Positions 44,202-53,707 are shown, counted from the first letter of the stretch. The stretch is 64,000 nt of DNA from Cupriavidus basilensis (GCF_008801925.2 NZ_CP062804.1:1612001-1676000); one strand, 5' to 3'. The notes: generated by a model from the sequence alone, not told the origin. Translations and numbers: made by a program.

Positions 44202-45824
44202 TCAGGGCCGCGCAACCCCGAATTGCATGGCTTGCGGCGTCCTGGCATCGCCCTCGCGGCAGACCGCCAGCACATTGGCCAGCACCGCGCGCGTATTGCG
44301 CGGGTCGATCACGCCGTCGTCCAGCACGTGGGCGCTGGTGACAAACACGCTCATCTGGCGGTCAAAGCGCTCGACGATGCCTTTTTGCAGGGCTTCCAGC
44401 TGGTCGGCATCGGCTTGCCCGCCTTTGCGCTTCATGGCGGCCTCGGTCACGATGGCCATGGTGCGCGCGGCCTGCTCGCCGCCCATCACCGCGGTCTTGG
44501 CATTGGGCCAGGAGAAGCAGAAACGCGGGTGGAAGCCGCGCCCGCACATGCCGTAGTTGCCCGCGCCGAACGACGCGCCGCAATAGATCGTGATCTGCGG
44601 CACGGTGGCGTTGCTCACCGCCTGGATCATCTTGGAGCCGTGCTTGATGATGCCGGCTTCCTCATAGCTGCGGCCCACCATGAAGCCGGTGGTGTTGTTC
44701 AGGTAGAGGATGGGCGTGCGCGACTGGCAGCAGGCCTGGATAAAGTGCGTGGCCTTGGTCGCGCCGGCCGGATCGATCGGGCCGTTGTTGGTGATGATGC
44801 CCAGCGGCCAGCCCTCGATCTTGACATGGCCGCATACGGTGGCGCCGCCGTAGTTCTCGCCGAACTCCAGGAAGTCGGAGTCGTCGGCAATGCGCGCGAT
44901 CACCTCCTTCATGTCGACCGGCCGCTTATGGTCCATCGGCATCACGCCGAGCAGCTCCTCGGCATCAAAGCGCGGCGGCTTGTAGCTGCGCGGCGCAGCG
45001 GCGGGCTGGTCGCGGTGCCAGTCGATCTTGCCCAGGATCTCGCGGGCGATGCGCAGCGCATCGCGGTCGTCCTCGGCCAGGTAGTCGCCCAGGCCGGAGA
45101 CCGAGGTATGCATCACGGCGCCACCGAGCTCCTCCTCGGTGGCCACTTCGCCCGTCGCGGCCATCAACAGCGGCGGGCCTGCCAGGAAGGCGCGCGAGCG
45201 GCCGCGCACCATGATGATGTAGTCCGACAAGCCGGTCTGGTAAGCCCCGCCCGCCGTGGACGAGCCATGCGTCACCGTCACCACCGGCAGCCCGGCAGCC
45301 GACAGGCGCGCCAGGTTGCGGAACAGGTTGCCGCCCCGCACGAAATCCTCGACCTTGTAGGTCATCAGGTTAGCGCCGGCACTCTCCACCAGCTGCACAT
45401 AGGGCAGCTTGTTCTCGAGCGCGATCTCCTGCACCCGCAGCTGCTTGTCCAGCCCCTTGGGTTGCAGGGCACCGGCGTTGATGCCCGAGTCCGAGGCGCT
45501 GATCATGCAGCGCAGGCCCGACACAAAGCCGATGCCCGCGATCAGGCCGCCGCCGGGCACGCTCTTGTCCAGGTCGGGGTTGTCCAGCCCCAGCCCGGCT
45601 AGCGACGATAACTCGATAAACGGTGCGCCCGGGTCCAGCAGCAATGCCAGCCGGTCGCGCGGCAGCAACTGCCCGCGCTTCTCGAAGCGCTCGCGCGAGG
45701 CGGCGGACAAACTGGCGGCGCGCTGCTCGAAGGCGCGGATACGCTCCAGCAGTGCCAGCATGCCGGCGCGGTTGGCCTGGAATGCTTCACTGCCGGCGGA
45801 GAGTCTGGATTCGATATTTGCCAT
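44202..45824 (-). CDS. atuC: Acyl-CoA carboxylase carboxyltransferase beta subunit (geranyl-CoA type likely)
   Basis: The 540-residue protein has both carboxyltransferase halves: SGLRCMISASDSGINAGALQ, THGSSTAGGAYQTGLSDYII, RAFLAGPPLLMAATGEVATE and the second half with NNTTGFMVGRSYEEAGIIKH and GASFGAGNYGMCGRGFHPRF. The HGSSTAGGAYQTGLSDY pattern looks closer to the geranyl-CoA carboxylase group than to methylcrotonyl-CoA carboxylase, judged from memory. It is first in this transcription unit, followed by the dehydrogenase and the biotin subunit. Confidence 0.75.
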   Translation of the reverse strand: MANIESRLSAGSEAFQANRAGMLALLERIRAFEQRAASLSAASRERFEKRGQLLPRDRLALLLDPGAPFIELSSLAGLGLDNPDLDKSVPGGGLIAGIGFVSGLRCMISASDSGINAGALQPKGLDKQLRVQEIALENKLPYVQLVESAGANLMTYKVEDFVRGGNLFRNLARLSAAGLPVVTVTHGSSTAGGAYQTGLSDYIIMVRGRSRAFLAGPPLLMAATGEVATEEELGGAVMHTSVSGLGDYLAEDDRDALRIAREILGKIDWHRDQPAAAPRSYKPPRFDAEELLGVMPMDHKRPVDMKEVIARIADDSDFLEFGENYGGATVCGHVKIEGWPLGIITNNGPIDPAGATKATHFIQACCQSRTPILYLNNTTGFMVGRSYEEAGIIKHGSKMIQAVSNATVPQITIYCGASFGAGNYGMCGRGFHPRFCFSWPNAKTAVMGGEQAARTMAIVTEAAMKRKGGQADADQLEALQKGIVERFDRQMSVFVTSAHVLDDGVIDPRNTRAVLANVLAVCREGDARTPQAMQFGVARP

Positions 45825-45956
45825 AGGGGTTCACTGTTCGGGGCGGTGCGCCGGTGTGAAGCCATGGTAGGGGTGGGAGCCGGCAGGGTCTTGCGAGAAC
45901 TGGCTGTGCTGCTTTGCACCTTTGTGCCCTTCTGCGACACAGATGTCGGAAGGACG

Positions 45957-46859
45957 TCAATCCACCCGCAATTGCACCCTGAACTTCGGCAGCAACGCGC
46001 TCGGCGCATAGGAGAGCTTGGTCTGACGGAAGTTGTCCAGGCCCATGTCCTGTTCGAAATTCAGCCACGCTACCGGGCGTGGGTACGCCGTGCAGAAGTG
46101 GTGGAACATGTACTGGTAGATGCCCTTGCAGTCCGCCAGGCCTTTGGCGAAGCGCATGGCGAAGACCGTTGGGCGGATCTCCTGCGCCAGCACGAAACCC
46201 ACGGGCTGCCCTGCTATCTCGTACAGGAAGCCTTCCAGGCCAAGGCGATCGGCGTGCTGGAGGGCCTCACCGCAGGGGGTGTCGTCGGCTTCGCCGTGCG
46301 CCTTGTGCTTGGCTTGCATCCAGCCTTCATGCACGGCCAGGGCCTGGTCCGCCAGCCCCGGGTGATAGGCGCGCGCGGTGACGGCATGCGTGGCCAGCAG
46401 TTGCTTCATCAGGTTGCGCTTCTTGGCGAGCGTCGTGCCGCGATAGGCGGTGAAGTTGGCGGCGGGATAGAGGTAGTCGGCGTCGGCGCGCGATGCCGTC
46501 CAGGTGAAGATGGCGGGGTCGAGCCGCGCGACCTGGGCCGTGGACAGCGGATAGAAGCAGGCGTGCTCGCGCAGCAGCGCCCGCAGCACGTCAACCGGCG
46601 CGGTTTCCAGCGCGAACAGCGGCAGCACGTGGCGCGCGCCGTCATAGGTCACGCCGCTGATATGCGGATAGCCGCCGCCGACATAGCGGTAGGCGTGCGC
46701 TTGCCGGAACAGGTACAGGTTGGCGAAGGCGTGCTCGGAGAGGCAGGTTTCGCCAGCGTCAGCGCTGAGCTGGCGCAGCGCTGCGTCGATCCCGGCGGCA
46801 AGCGCCGGCACCAGCGGCTCGCCGTGCACGGCCTGAACGGGCGCTGCGGTGCCGTTCAC
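45957..46859 (-). CDS. GNAT-like (DUF2156/phosphatidylglycerol lysyltransferase C-terminal type) protein
   Basis: I use the GTG at 46859 that overlaps the stop of the preceding gene by GTGA, giving 300 residues; the frame continues upstream to 47075 as a shadow. The segments LSEHAFANLYLFRQAHAYRY, then SGVTYDGARHVLP and the C-terminal FAKGLADCKGIYQYMFHHFC and WLNFEQDMGLDNFRQTKLSY are characteristic of the DUF2156 fold made of two acyltransferase-like halves. Enzyme activity and substrate are unknown. It is coupled to the TIGR03084 gene. Confidence 0.8.
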   Translation of the reverse strand: MNGTAAPVQAVHGEPLVPALAAGIDAALRQLSADAGETCLSEHAFANLYLFRQAHAYRYVGGGYPHISGVTYDGARHVLPLFALETAPVDVLRALLREHACFYPLSTAQVARLDPAIFTWTASRADADYLYPAANFTAYRGTTLAKKRNLMKQLLATHAVTARAYHPGLADQALAVHEGWMQAKHKAHGEADDTPCGEALQHADRLGLEGFLYEIAGQPVGFVLAQEIRPTVFAMRFAKGLADCKGIYQYMFHHFCTAYPRPVAWLNFEQDMGLDNFRQTKLSYAPSALLPKFRVQLRVD

Positions 46860-47668
46860 CCTGCCGAAGCCGTGCGCAACACGCGCGTGCCGGCAGCCGG
46901 CCCGGTAGCGGGCGGCCCGGCGAAGCACTGGGCTTGCGCCAGCCATTGGCGGGCCGGCCCGGCGCTGTATTGCAGGCGGGTATCGTCCAGATGCCGGCGC
47001 TGCGTGACCAGCAGGCAGAAATCTTCCGCGCTGCCGCGCACGTAGTTGTCCTGCTGCGGCTCGTTCCAGGCCCACTCGCTGCCATCGGGCGCGCTCAGCG
47101 CGATATAAGGCGCGGGCCCCGGCACCGGCTCACCGCGGTTGACGAAGGTCCAGCCGTAGGTGGTGGCGCCGATATGGGCGATGTGCTTGAGGCGGGCGGT
47201 GGGCGCGCGGGCCCGGCCTGCCGTATCCCAGATGTCCTGGCCATGGGCCCAGGTCTCCATCAGCCGCGCGGTGGCAAAGCTGCGGGCGCTCATGGGTGGG
47301 CCGTACCAGGGCAGGCGGGCCTTGGGGTCGAGCGCGGCCAGCGTGCGCACCAGTTGCTCGTACAGTGGCTGCCAGTACGCCAGCAAGGCAGGGCCGTCCA
47401 GGTGGCCGTAGGTATCGCGCGCCACGGCGCTGATATGCCCGCCTCCCGCCATCAGCGCATTGAGCGCTTGCGCGTCGCGCAGGAAGGCTTGCGGGTCGGT
47501 GGCAGCCTGCAGCGCGGTCTGGTCGAAGTAGCACAGGTGGGCGATCTCGTCCCAGGCGCTCCAGTCATAGAAGGCGCTTGGCGCGCGCCATTGCGCGGGG
47601 GTGAGCGTGGCGCAAAGGGCGGCCAGCTCGCGGTATTCGTCCAGCAGGTCCTGGCAGGTTGCTTTCAT
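46856..47668 (-). CDS. TIGR03084-family DinB-like metal-binding protein
   Basis: The 270-residue protein begins with a four-helix DinB-type bundle (DLLDEYRELAALCATLTP, then SAWDEIAHLCYFD and METWAHGQDIWDTAGR). The histidines in EIAH, near GGGHIS and in WAHGQD are likely metal ligands. The C-terminal half is beta-rich. The family occurs near acyl-CoA genes in many proteobacteria and actinobacteria and resembles mycothiol-dependent maleylpyruvate isomerases. No reaction is established. Its stop overlaps the start of the GNAT-like gene. Confidence 0.8.
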   Translation of the reverse strand: MKATCQDLLDEYRELAALCATLTPAQWRAPSAFYDWSAWDEIAHLCYFDQTALQAATDPQAFLRDAQALNALMAGGGHISAVARDTYGHLDGPALLAYWQPLYEQLVRTLAALDPKARLPWYGPPMSARSFATARLMETWAHGQDIWDTAGRARAPTARLKHIAHIGATTYGWTFVNRGEPVPGPAPYIALSAPDGSEWAWNEPQQDNYVRGSAEDFCLLVTQRRHLDDTRLQYSAGPARQWLAQAQCFAGPPATGPAAGTRVLRTASAG

Positions 47669-47776
47669 GGGGCGTATCTGGCTGCCGTTGGCGGCAGGCC
47701 TGGAGAGGTTCGATGGCTTCGATTCTGGCGCGCGGCGCGCCGCTGGTCTTGTGCAAAGTGGTCGCGGGCTGGCCAG

Positions 47777-48616
47777 CTACGCGGGGCGATAGGCAGTCAT
47801 TGGCGGCAGGCCATGTAGCGCGAGCTTGCGCGAGCCGGCGAAGATGTCGCGCGGCTTGAGCCCGTACACGCGGCGGATGGAGTGGCTGAAGTGCGTGGAA
47901 TCCGGATAGCCGGTATCCAGCGCGACCTCGGCCAGGTTGGCCTCCTGGGTGACGTAGTGCAGCAGGCTGCGGGCGCGCTTCCAGGTGCGGAACGTGCGGA
48001 ACGGCGTGCCGACCTCCTCCTTGAACAGGTGCAGGAAGCGGGAAAACGACAAGTTGGCGTCGCGCGCATGGTCGCTGGCGGCGCTGCGCCCGCCCGGCTC
48101 GGCCTTGATCTGGCGCACCGCCGCGGCGATGCGCGGATCGAGCGCGCGCGGCGCCAGCGGCTCGCCCAGCAACAGCGCATCGAGCAGCCCGGCGCCCAGC
48201 TCTGGCCGCCGCATGCCGCGCAGCTGGGCGATCAGGTCGCGCGCATGCTGCGCCATGCGCGGGGCCGCCAGCGCGCCGCCCGGACCGCGCAGCGGCAGGG
48301 GCAAGCGGGACATATCGACGGTCTCGGGCTCGATCAGGAAGCCGCACAGGCTGCGGCTGTCGGAAGCGATGCGGTGCGCGACGTAGGGCGGCACGAAGGC
48401 GATCTCGGCAGTTTCCCACTCGCCATCCGCCACGCTCAGGCGAAACGGCGCGTCCAGCGCCACATAAAGCAGCATGGCACCGATGGAGCGCACCGACGGC
48501 GCGCCCAGCAGGCCAACGTAGAGTACGCGGTCGGGGTCGATCCACATGAAGCTTCCGCTCGGGCGCCCGCACGGCAGGCCCGTGACGTCCGGTGTGCATG
48601 GCAAAACTGGCTGCAT
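47777..48616 (-). CDS. AraC-family transcriptional regulator (paralogue of 25028-25885)
   Basis: I place the start at the ATG at 48616 by alignment with the paralogue (MQPVLPC against MQAPGIAC); the frame runs to 48802. The 279-residue protein has a cupin-like sensor domain and C-terminal helix-turn-helix pair (ANLSFSRFLHLFKEEVGTPF and VALDTGYPDSTHFSHSIRRV). From there on it is almost the same as the other regulator apart from scattered changes. It lies next to the atuA-like gene, which it most likely controls. Confidence 0.9.
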   Translation of the reverse strand: MQPVLPCTPDVTGLPCGRPSGSFMWIDPDRVLYVGLLGAPSVRSIGAMLLYVALDAPFRLSVADGEWETAEIAFVPPYVAHRIASDSRSLCGFLIEPETVDMSRLPLPLRGPGGALAAPRMAQHARDLIAQLRGMRRPELGAGLLDALLLGEPLAPRALDPRIAAAVRQIKAEPGGRSAASDHARDANLSFSRFLHLFKEEVGTPFRTFRTWKRARSLLHYVTQEANLAEVALDTGYPDSTHFSHSIRRVYGLKPRDIFAGSRKLALHGLPPMTAYRPA

Positions 48617-48838
48617 CTGGGTCTCACTGTTCGCGGCGCCGCGCGTGGCTAAAGTGGCCGAAGTGGCTGATGTGACTGACGGCTGGCGCCTGGTTCGGCA
48701 AGAACGCGCGGGCAGCCGCCCTGTGGCCTTGCGCGCCTGCGTCATGATGCCAGCGAAGGCGGCCCAAGAGCCGCCGGATGGGGGTTTATCCCGATGCCGC
48801 ATGCCGTCGGCATCGGGATGGAGCCCATCCGGCCTGGC

Positions 48839-50674
48839 TCAGGCGCCCAGTGCCCGCGCCAGCGCCGGTGGCACCCGCACCGGCATGGCCAGCAGGACCT
48901 GGCCCATCCCTTTGCCCAGCGGATCGTTGCGCAGCGACGCCATGCCGCCGCCGCCCAGCGCCTGCTCGCACAGGAAGTTGAAGGCGCCGATGCCGGGCAG
49001 GAAGTAACGCGTCACCCTGCCCTTGACGTTGTGCGCAAGGAACGCGGCCACGGCGGCCTCCGTCAGCTGCGCTGCGATCAGCGGCAGGTAGGCGGCGTCG
49101 CGCGCGATGATGCCGATATTGGAGAAGTCGCCCTTGTCGCCGCTACGCCCGTACGCCAGCCGGATCAGCGGCACATCGACCCAGTCTGCGGCGGGCTCTG
49201 TGGCCGCCGCGCAAGGCGTTGATGCGCGGGCTGGCTCGGCCGCCGGCACCGCGCCGGTTGGCGTATCGCTTGCGCTGGCCAAGGTCGCGGGCAGCGGCAC
49301 CGGCTGCTCGTCAAGCCACACGGCGGGCTGGACCCGCGTTTTTGGCACCAGGAAGGGAAACTGCTTGACGGCCATGCTGACCGATGGCCGCCCGCCTACC
49401 CCGGTGGTCCCGGGCGACCATGAAGTGCCTGCCGGCGCGATCTCGCGCGCGAACATTTCCAGCGCGCGCTTGTCCGGATGCGTCACCGCCAGCCACATCA
49501 CCGCCTCGAACAAGGCCGGTTGCGGCACATGCGGGCCAAAGGCCGCGGCGGTGCCCAGCACGTCCAGCCGGGTCTCGGTGAAATCCGGCTGCCCGGCCCG
49601 TGCCAGCATGCCGCGGGTGCGCGCCAGGAAGGCTTCGCCGCTGCGGCGTGCCTTGCGCACGGCATCGAAGCCCACAATGGTCAGTTGCGCCGAGCAGCGG
49701 TAGCCGTCGGCATAGGTGGCCGAGACCTTGTAGCTGGCGGTCGGCGGGCGGCCCTTGGCGCCCTGGACTTCCACCAGGTCCGGTCCGGCCTGGCGCAGCG
49801 TGACGCCCGTGAAATCGCAGATCACGTCAGGCAGCAGGTAGGCCGCTGGATCGCCTATCTCGTACAGCATCTGCTCGCCGACGGTGGCGGGGCTGACCAG
49901 CCCGCCGGTGCCTGGCGGCTTGCCGACCAGGAAGGTGCCATCCGCCCGGCAGGTCACCACCGGGTAGCCGATATTGGCCCAGTCTGGCACCTGCTCCCAG
50001 TCGGTATGCAGGCCGCCGGTGGCCTGGCAGCCGCACTCGATGATGTGCCCCGCCAGGCTGCCCGCGGCGAGCAGGTCGTAGTCGGTGGGGCTCCAGTTGA
50101 ACTCGTGCATCAGCACGCCCAGCGTCACCGCGCTATCCACGCAGCGCCCGGTGATCACGATATCCGCGCCGGCATCCAGCGCGGCCCGGATCGGCACGGC
50201 GCCCAGGTAGGCGTTGGCCGTCAGGATGCGGGCCGGCATCGCGGCGCCGCTTTGCATGTCGCGCGTGCCTGCCTCGCGCAGCGCGTCGAGCTGCGGCAAC
50301 AGGTCGTCGCCATCGACCACCGCCACCCGCACCGTCACGCCGAGCTCCTCGGCCAGCTTGCGCACCGCCGCCGCGCAGGCCCGCGGATTCACGCCGCCGG
50401 CATTGCTCACGATGCGAATGCCCTTTTCCATGGCTGGCTTAAGCACCGAGCGCAGGGCCCCGGTGACAAAATCCAGCGCGTAGCCGGCTTCCGGGTTCTT
50501 CAGCCGTGCCGCCGCCAGCAGCGACATGGTGAGCTCAGCCAGGTAGTCGAACACCAGGTAGTCGATGTCGCCCTTGTCCACCAGCTGGACCGGGCCGATG
50601 GCGCTGTCGCCCCAGAAACCGGAGGCGCCGCCTATCCGCACGTTTTCCTTGCCCTGCCGACTTTGCTTGTTCAT
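48839..50674 (-). CDS. atuA: AtuA-family acyclic terpene utilisation protein (DUF1446)
   Basis: From the ATG at 50674, the protein has 611 residues; a further Met lies at 50752. It begins with VRIGGASGFWGDSAIGPVQL, the strongly conserved start of AtuA/DUF1446 proteins. It continues through DYLAELTMSLLAAARLKNP, IVSNAGGVNPRAC, VITGRCVDSAVTLGVLMHEF and AGHIIECGCQATGGLHTDWE. A C-terminal domain carries RLAYGRSGDKGDFSNIGIIA. AtuA is needed for citronellol/geraniol use in Pseudomonas, but its reaction is unknown. The full length and both domains are present. Confidence 0.9.
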   Translation of the reverse strand: MNKQSRQGKENVRIGGASGFWGDSAIGPVQLVDKGDIDYLVFDYLAELTMSLLAAARLKNPEAGYALDFVTGALRSVLKPAMEKGIRIVSNAGGVNPRACAAAVRKLAEELGVTVRVAVVDGDDLLPQLDALREAGTRDMQSGAAMPARILTANAYLGAVPIRAALDAGADIVITGRCVDSAVTLGVLMHEFNWSPTDYDLLAAGSLAGHIIECGCQATGGLHTDWEQVPDWANIGYPVVTCRADGTFLVGKPPGTGGLVSPATVGEQMLYEIGDPAAYLLPDVICDFTGVTLRQAGPDLVEVQGAKGRPPTASYKVSATYADGYRCSAQLTIVGFDAVRKARRSGEAFLARTRGMLARAGQPDFTETRLDVLGTAAAFGPHVPQPALFEAVMWLAVTHPDKRALEMFAREIAPAGTSWSPGTTGVGGRPSVSMAVKQFPFLVPKTRVQPAVWLDEQPVPLPATLASASDTPTGAVPAAEPARASTPCAAATEPAADWVDVPLIRLAYGRSGDKGDFSNIGIIARDAAYLPLIAAQLTEAAVAAFLAHNVKGRVTRYFLPGIGAFNFLCEQALGGGGMASLRNDPLGKGMGQVLLAMPVRVPPALARALGA

Positions 50675-50870
50675 GGACGCGCTTCCCCTTTCGCCTCGGT
50701 CATCGATTGCCGTTGTCATCGGCGAGTCGTGGCTCGCCGGCCTTGCTGGCACGATAGCGAGTTGCGGGCATGGCGTCTTGCGTCAATTGGCTTCGGCGCC
50801 GGGCGCCCTGGCGGATCCATATATGCAAAGTGCAAATCGTTATTTCCCCAAAAGAGACGCTGGCTTTATA

Positions 50871-50909
50871 TTCGACCGCTTTCTTTCGACCGCTTTTGTT
50901 CGACCGCTT
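50871..50909. repeat. Three direct repeats, 14-base period, before the CoA ligase gene
   Basis: TTCGACCGCTT occurs at 50871-50881, 50885-50895 and 50899-50909, each 14 bases apart, between the divergent atuA-like and CoA ligase genes. The last copy ends 56 bases before the TTG start. Nearby at 50824-50837 TGCAAAG and TGCAAA are repeated. The regular spacing suggests a regulator site array, possibly for one of the AraC proteins; slippage is the other option. Confidence 0.55.
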
Positions 50910-50964
50910 CCGCCGGCTTGCCTTGCCCGCCGGCGCCCCCCACCCCCGCTGTTGGAGCATTGCC

Positions 50965-52533
50965 TTGAGCCACGTCCTTACCCTGGGCGACACCCTTTCC
51001 TGGCCCGCGCGCTACCTGCCACGCAAGACCGCGCTGGTCGCCGGCATGGGGCCGAGCCGCCGCACCTGGACCTATGCCGAGCTGGATGCGCAGGTGAACC
51101 GCCACGCTCATGCGCTGCTGTCGATCGGCGTAGGCCATGGCGATGTGGTGGCGGCCTTCCTCTACAACACGCCAGCGTTTGTTTTCAGCATGCTGGCGGC
51201 GGCCCGGGTGGGCGCGATCTTCAATCCGATCAACTACCGGCTGGCTGCCCAGGAGCTGGCCTTTATCCTGGAGGATGGCAAGGCCAGCGCCCTGTTGTTC
51301 GAGCAGGAAGGCTGCGCCGTGGTGGAAAAAGCCGCCCAGCTGGCCCCGGGCACGACACGCTGGATCTACGCGGACCCCGAGCCGGCACCGGCCTTTGCCA
51401 CGCACCACCTGGCCACGCTGGCCGCGGGCCAGCCGCATGACGCGCCAGGCATCGCCGTGATTGAGAACGATCCCTGCATCCTGATGTACACCAGCGGCAC
51501 CACCGGCCGCCCCAAGGGCGTGCTGCACACGCACCGCAGCAAGCTCGCGCACAACGCGATGATGCATCAGGCCATGACACTCTCGCGCGAGGACGTGGGC
51601 TTGTCGATTGCGCCGCTGAACCACACGGCGGAGCTGCACACCAGCTTCCTGCCGCGCCTGCAGCTGGGCGCCACGCAGGTGCTGCAGCGGCGCTTCGATG
51701 CCGGCGAGGCCTGGCAACTGGTCGAGGCCGAGAAAGTCACGCACTTCTTCGCCGCGCCAACCATGGTCGGCATGATGCTCAATCACCCGGACGCCCACAC
51801 GCGCGATGTGTCGTCGCTGCGGCTGGTGGAGTACGGCGGCGCATCGATGGCGCCGCACCTGATCCGCGAGTGGGACCGCGTGGTTGGCGCCGGCCTGGTG
51901 CAGGTGTATGGCACCACCGAGATGGGGCCCTGCATGTCCGTGCTGTACCCGCATGAGCAGCTCAGCCGCGCCGGCTCGGCCGGCTTGCCCTCGCTCAATC
52001 ACGACCTGGTGGTTGCGGTGCTGCGCGAGGACGACGCCCCAACCGATCCGGCCCAGCCTTGCGCCCCGGGCGAAGTCGGCGAGATCCTGGTGCGCGGCCC
52101 GTGCATGATGGCCGGCTACCTGAACCGCCCGGATGCCAATGCGCGCGCCCTGGCCCACGGCTGGTACCACACCGGCGACCTCGGCAGCCTGGACGAGGAC
52201 GGCTACCTGTGGGTGCGCGATCGCATCGACTACATGATCAATTCGGGCGCCGAGAATGTGTATCCTCGGGAAGTCGAGGATGCGCTGATCGAGCACGCTG
52301 CCGTGCTGGAAGTGGCGGTCATCGGCGAGGCGGATGCTACCTGGGGACAGGTTGTCGGCGCTTATGTGGTGGTCAAGCCCGGGGCACAAGCTACCGCGGC
52401 ATTGCTCGATGGCTTCCTGGTGGATGGCGACCGGCTGGCGGCCTACAAGCGGCCGCGCCGGTATCATTTCGTCGATGCGCTGCCGAAGACCACGAGCGGG
52501 AAAATCCAGAAGCACTTGCTGCGGGCGAGCTAA
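50965..52533 (+). CDS. AMP-dependent acyl-CoA ligase (TTG start)
   Basis: The likely start is TTG at 50965, after GGAG at 50954; the open frame goes back to 50770 with unrelated sequence. The 522-residue protein shows LMYTSGTTGRPKGVLHTHRS, PLNHTAELHTSFLPR, the A5 motif QVYGTTEMGPC, the GDLGSLDEDGYLWVRDRIDY motif and the catalytic Lys in TTSGKIQKHLL. It is divergent from the atuA-like gene and may share its regulation. Substrate unknown. Confidence 0.9.
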   Translation: MSHVLTLGDTLSWPARYLPRKTALVAGMGPSRRTWTYAELDAQVNRHAHALLSIGVGHGDVVAAFLYNTPAFVFSMLAAARVGAIFNPINYRLAAQELAFILEDGKASALLFEQEGCAVVEKAAQLAPGTTRWIYADPEPAPAFATHHLATLAAGQPHDAPGIAVIENDPCILMYTSGTTGRPKGVLHTHRSKLAHNAMMHQAMTLSREDVGLSIAPLNHTAELHTSFLPRLQLGATQVLQRRFDAGEAWQLVEAEKVTHFFAAPTMVGMMLNHPDAHTRDVSSLRLVEYGGASMAPHLIREWDRVVGAGLVQVYGTTEMGPCMSVLYPHEQLSRAGSAGLPSLNHDLVVAVLREDDAPTDPAQPCAPGEVGEILVRGPCMMAGYLNRPDANARALAHGWYHTGDLGSLDEDGYLWVRDRIDYMINSGAENVYPREVEDALIEHAAVLEVAVIGEADATWGQVVGAYVVVKPGAQATAALLDGFLVDGDRLAAYKRPRRYHFVDALPKTTSGKIQKHLLRAS

Positions 52534-52695
52534 AGGAGCCGGGCCATGGGAACGCTTGTAAATCAGCAGCTTACCGGCATGTGCTGATGTCAGGTGCCAG
52601 GTGTTCCGGTGTGGAACTCCCCTCGGAATATCCAATCAATTCAACTGGTTGTGCTTCACTGTCAATGCTAGATCTGGCTTTAGGAATAGCCCTCT

Positions 52696-53664
52696 TTACA
52701 CCTTGAACCTCGGTGGCCGGGCGGGCCTGATCGGGCGAGCCTTACGGATCGGCGGGCGTGCTGCCCGCGCAATATCCGCGTCCGGCTCTCCCCTGTTTTC
52801 CAATTGCTGCCGGTACTCGGCCAGCAAGCCATCCTGCTGCCGGACCCGCTCATCCAGCACAGCCACGGCGTTCCCCAGCTTTGCCAGTTCCTCGGCGTGG
52901 CGCCCCGCGGCTTGCGCCGCGTCGGCCAGCTTTTGCTGGGCCGCCTTGCGCTCGTTGTCCAACTGACGCTGCCCTTCGCGCAGCGCCACCCGCGCGCCGT
53001 CCAGTTCCAGCGCCATGCGCCGCTCATTGGCGCCAAAGCGATCCGCCATGGTTTCGCGCTCCTTGTCCCAAGCGGCACGCTGGCTAGCGGTATCGCGCAG
53101 CAGCGCGTCTTTCTCTTCCTGCGCGCGTCCCAGTGCGGCGCGCATGGCGTCGTTCTCGGTTTGCTGCGCCACTAGTTGCGCCTCGGCGCGGGCAGCGCGT
53201 TCGCTGGCTTCGTCCCGGGCGCGCGCCAGTTCGGCCAGGGCGTTGTCGGCCGCGTCCAGTTTCGCCATCAGGATGGCGCGCTCCTGCGCCAGCGCGGCCT
53301 GCTCCGCCTCGACGGCTGCCCTCGCCAGCGCCAGTTCCGATTCCCGCGCGGCATAGCTCGCCGATACGGTGGCACGGGCCTCGGCTTGTGCCGCATCCCA
53401 GAGATAGCGTGCGGCCTGGTTCACCGGCTCGGGCAGGTTCGCTGGCGCCGCAAACGCCTGCGGGTCCTGCAAACGCGCGCCGAGCCCGGCAAACCAGGCG
53501 TCCAGGTGCGGGCTGACGGTGTTTGGCGAGCCACGCCCGAGATGCAGCCGGATCCGTTCGATGGTTGGGCGCTGGCCGGCCAGCAGCAAGGCATCGGCGG
53601 CTTGCCAGACATCTTGCTGGGTGATGGAACGGGAGCGCGTGGCGGGCAGATTGGCGTTTTGCAT
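52696..53664 (-). CDS. KfrA-like DNA-binding protein with long coiled coil
   Basis: The 322-residue protein has an N-terminal KfrA-type DNA-binding domain (about 12-100; SITQQDVWQAADALLLAGQR then RIRLHLGRGSPNTVSPHLDA). A very long alanine/glutamate/arginine-rich coiled coil (about 105-285) and a basic proline-rich tail (KARPIRPARPPRFKV) follow. On plasmids KfrA represses its own promoter and builds filaments that help stable inheritance. Here it is divergent from a tyrosine recombinase gene with a perfect palindrome between them, so the two may form a functional unit. Confidence 0.8.
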   Translation of the reverse strand: MQNANLPATRSRSITQQDVWQAADALLLAGQRPTIERIRLHLGRGSPNTVSPHLDAWFAGLGARLQDPQAFAAPANLPEPVNQAARYLWDAAQAEARATVSASYAARESELALARAAVEAEQAALAQERAILMAKLDAADNALAELARARDEASERAARAEAQLVAQQTENDAMRAALGRAQEEKDALLRDTASQRAAWDKERETMADRFGANERRMALELDGARVALREGQRQLDNERKAAQQKLADAAQAAGRHAEELAKLGNAVAVLDERVRQQDGLLAEYRQQLENRGEPDADIARAARPPIRKARPIRPARPPRFKV

Positions 53665-53707
53665 GGTCCGGGCAGGTTTTTTGGCGGCGTTGGATTGCGT
53701 CCCAACG

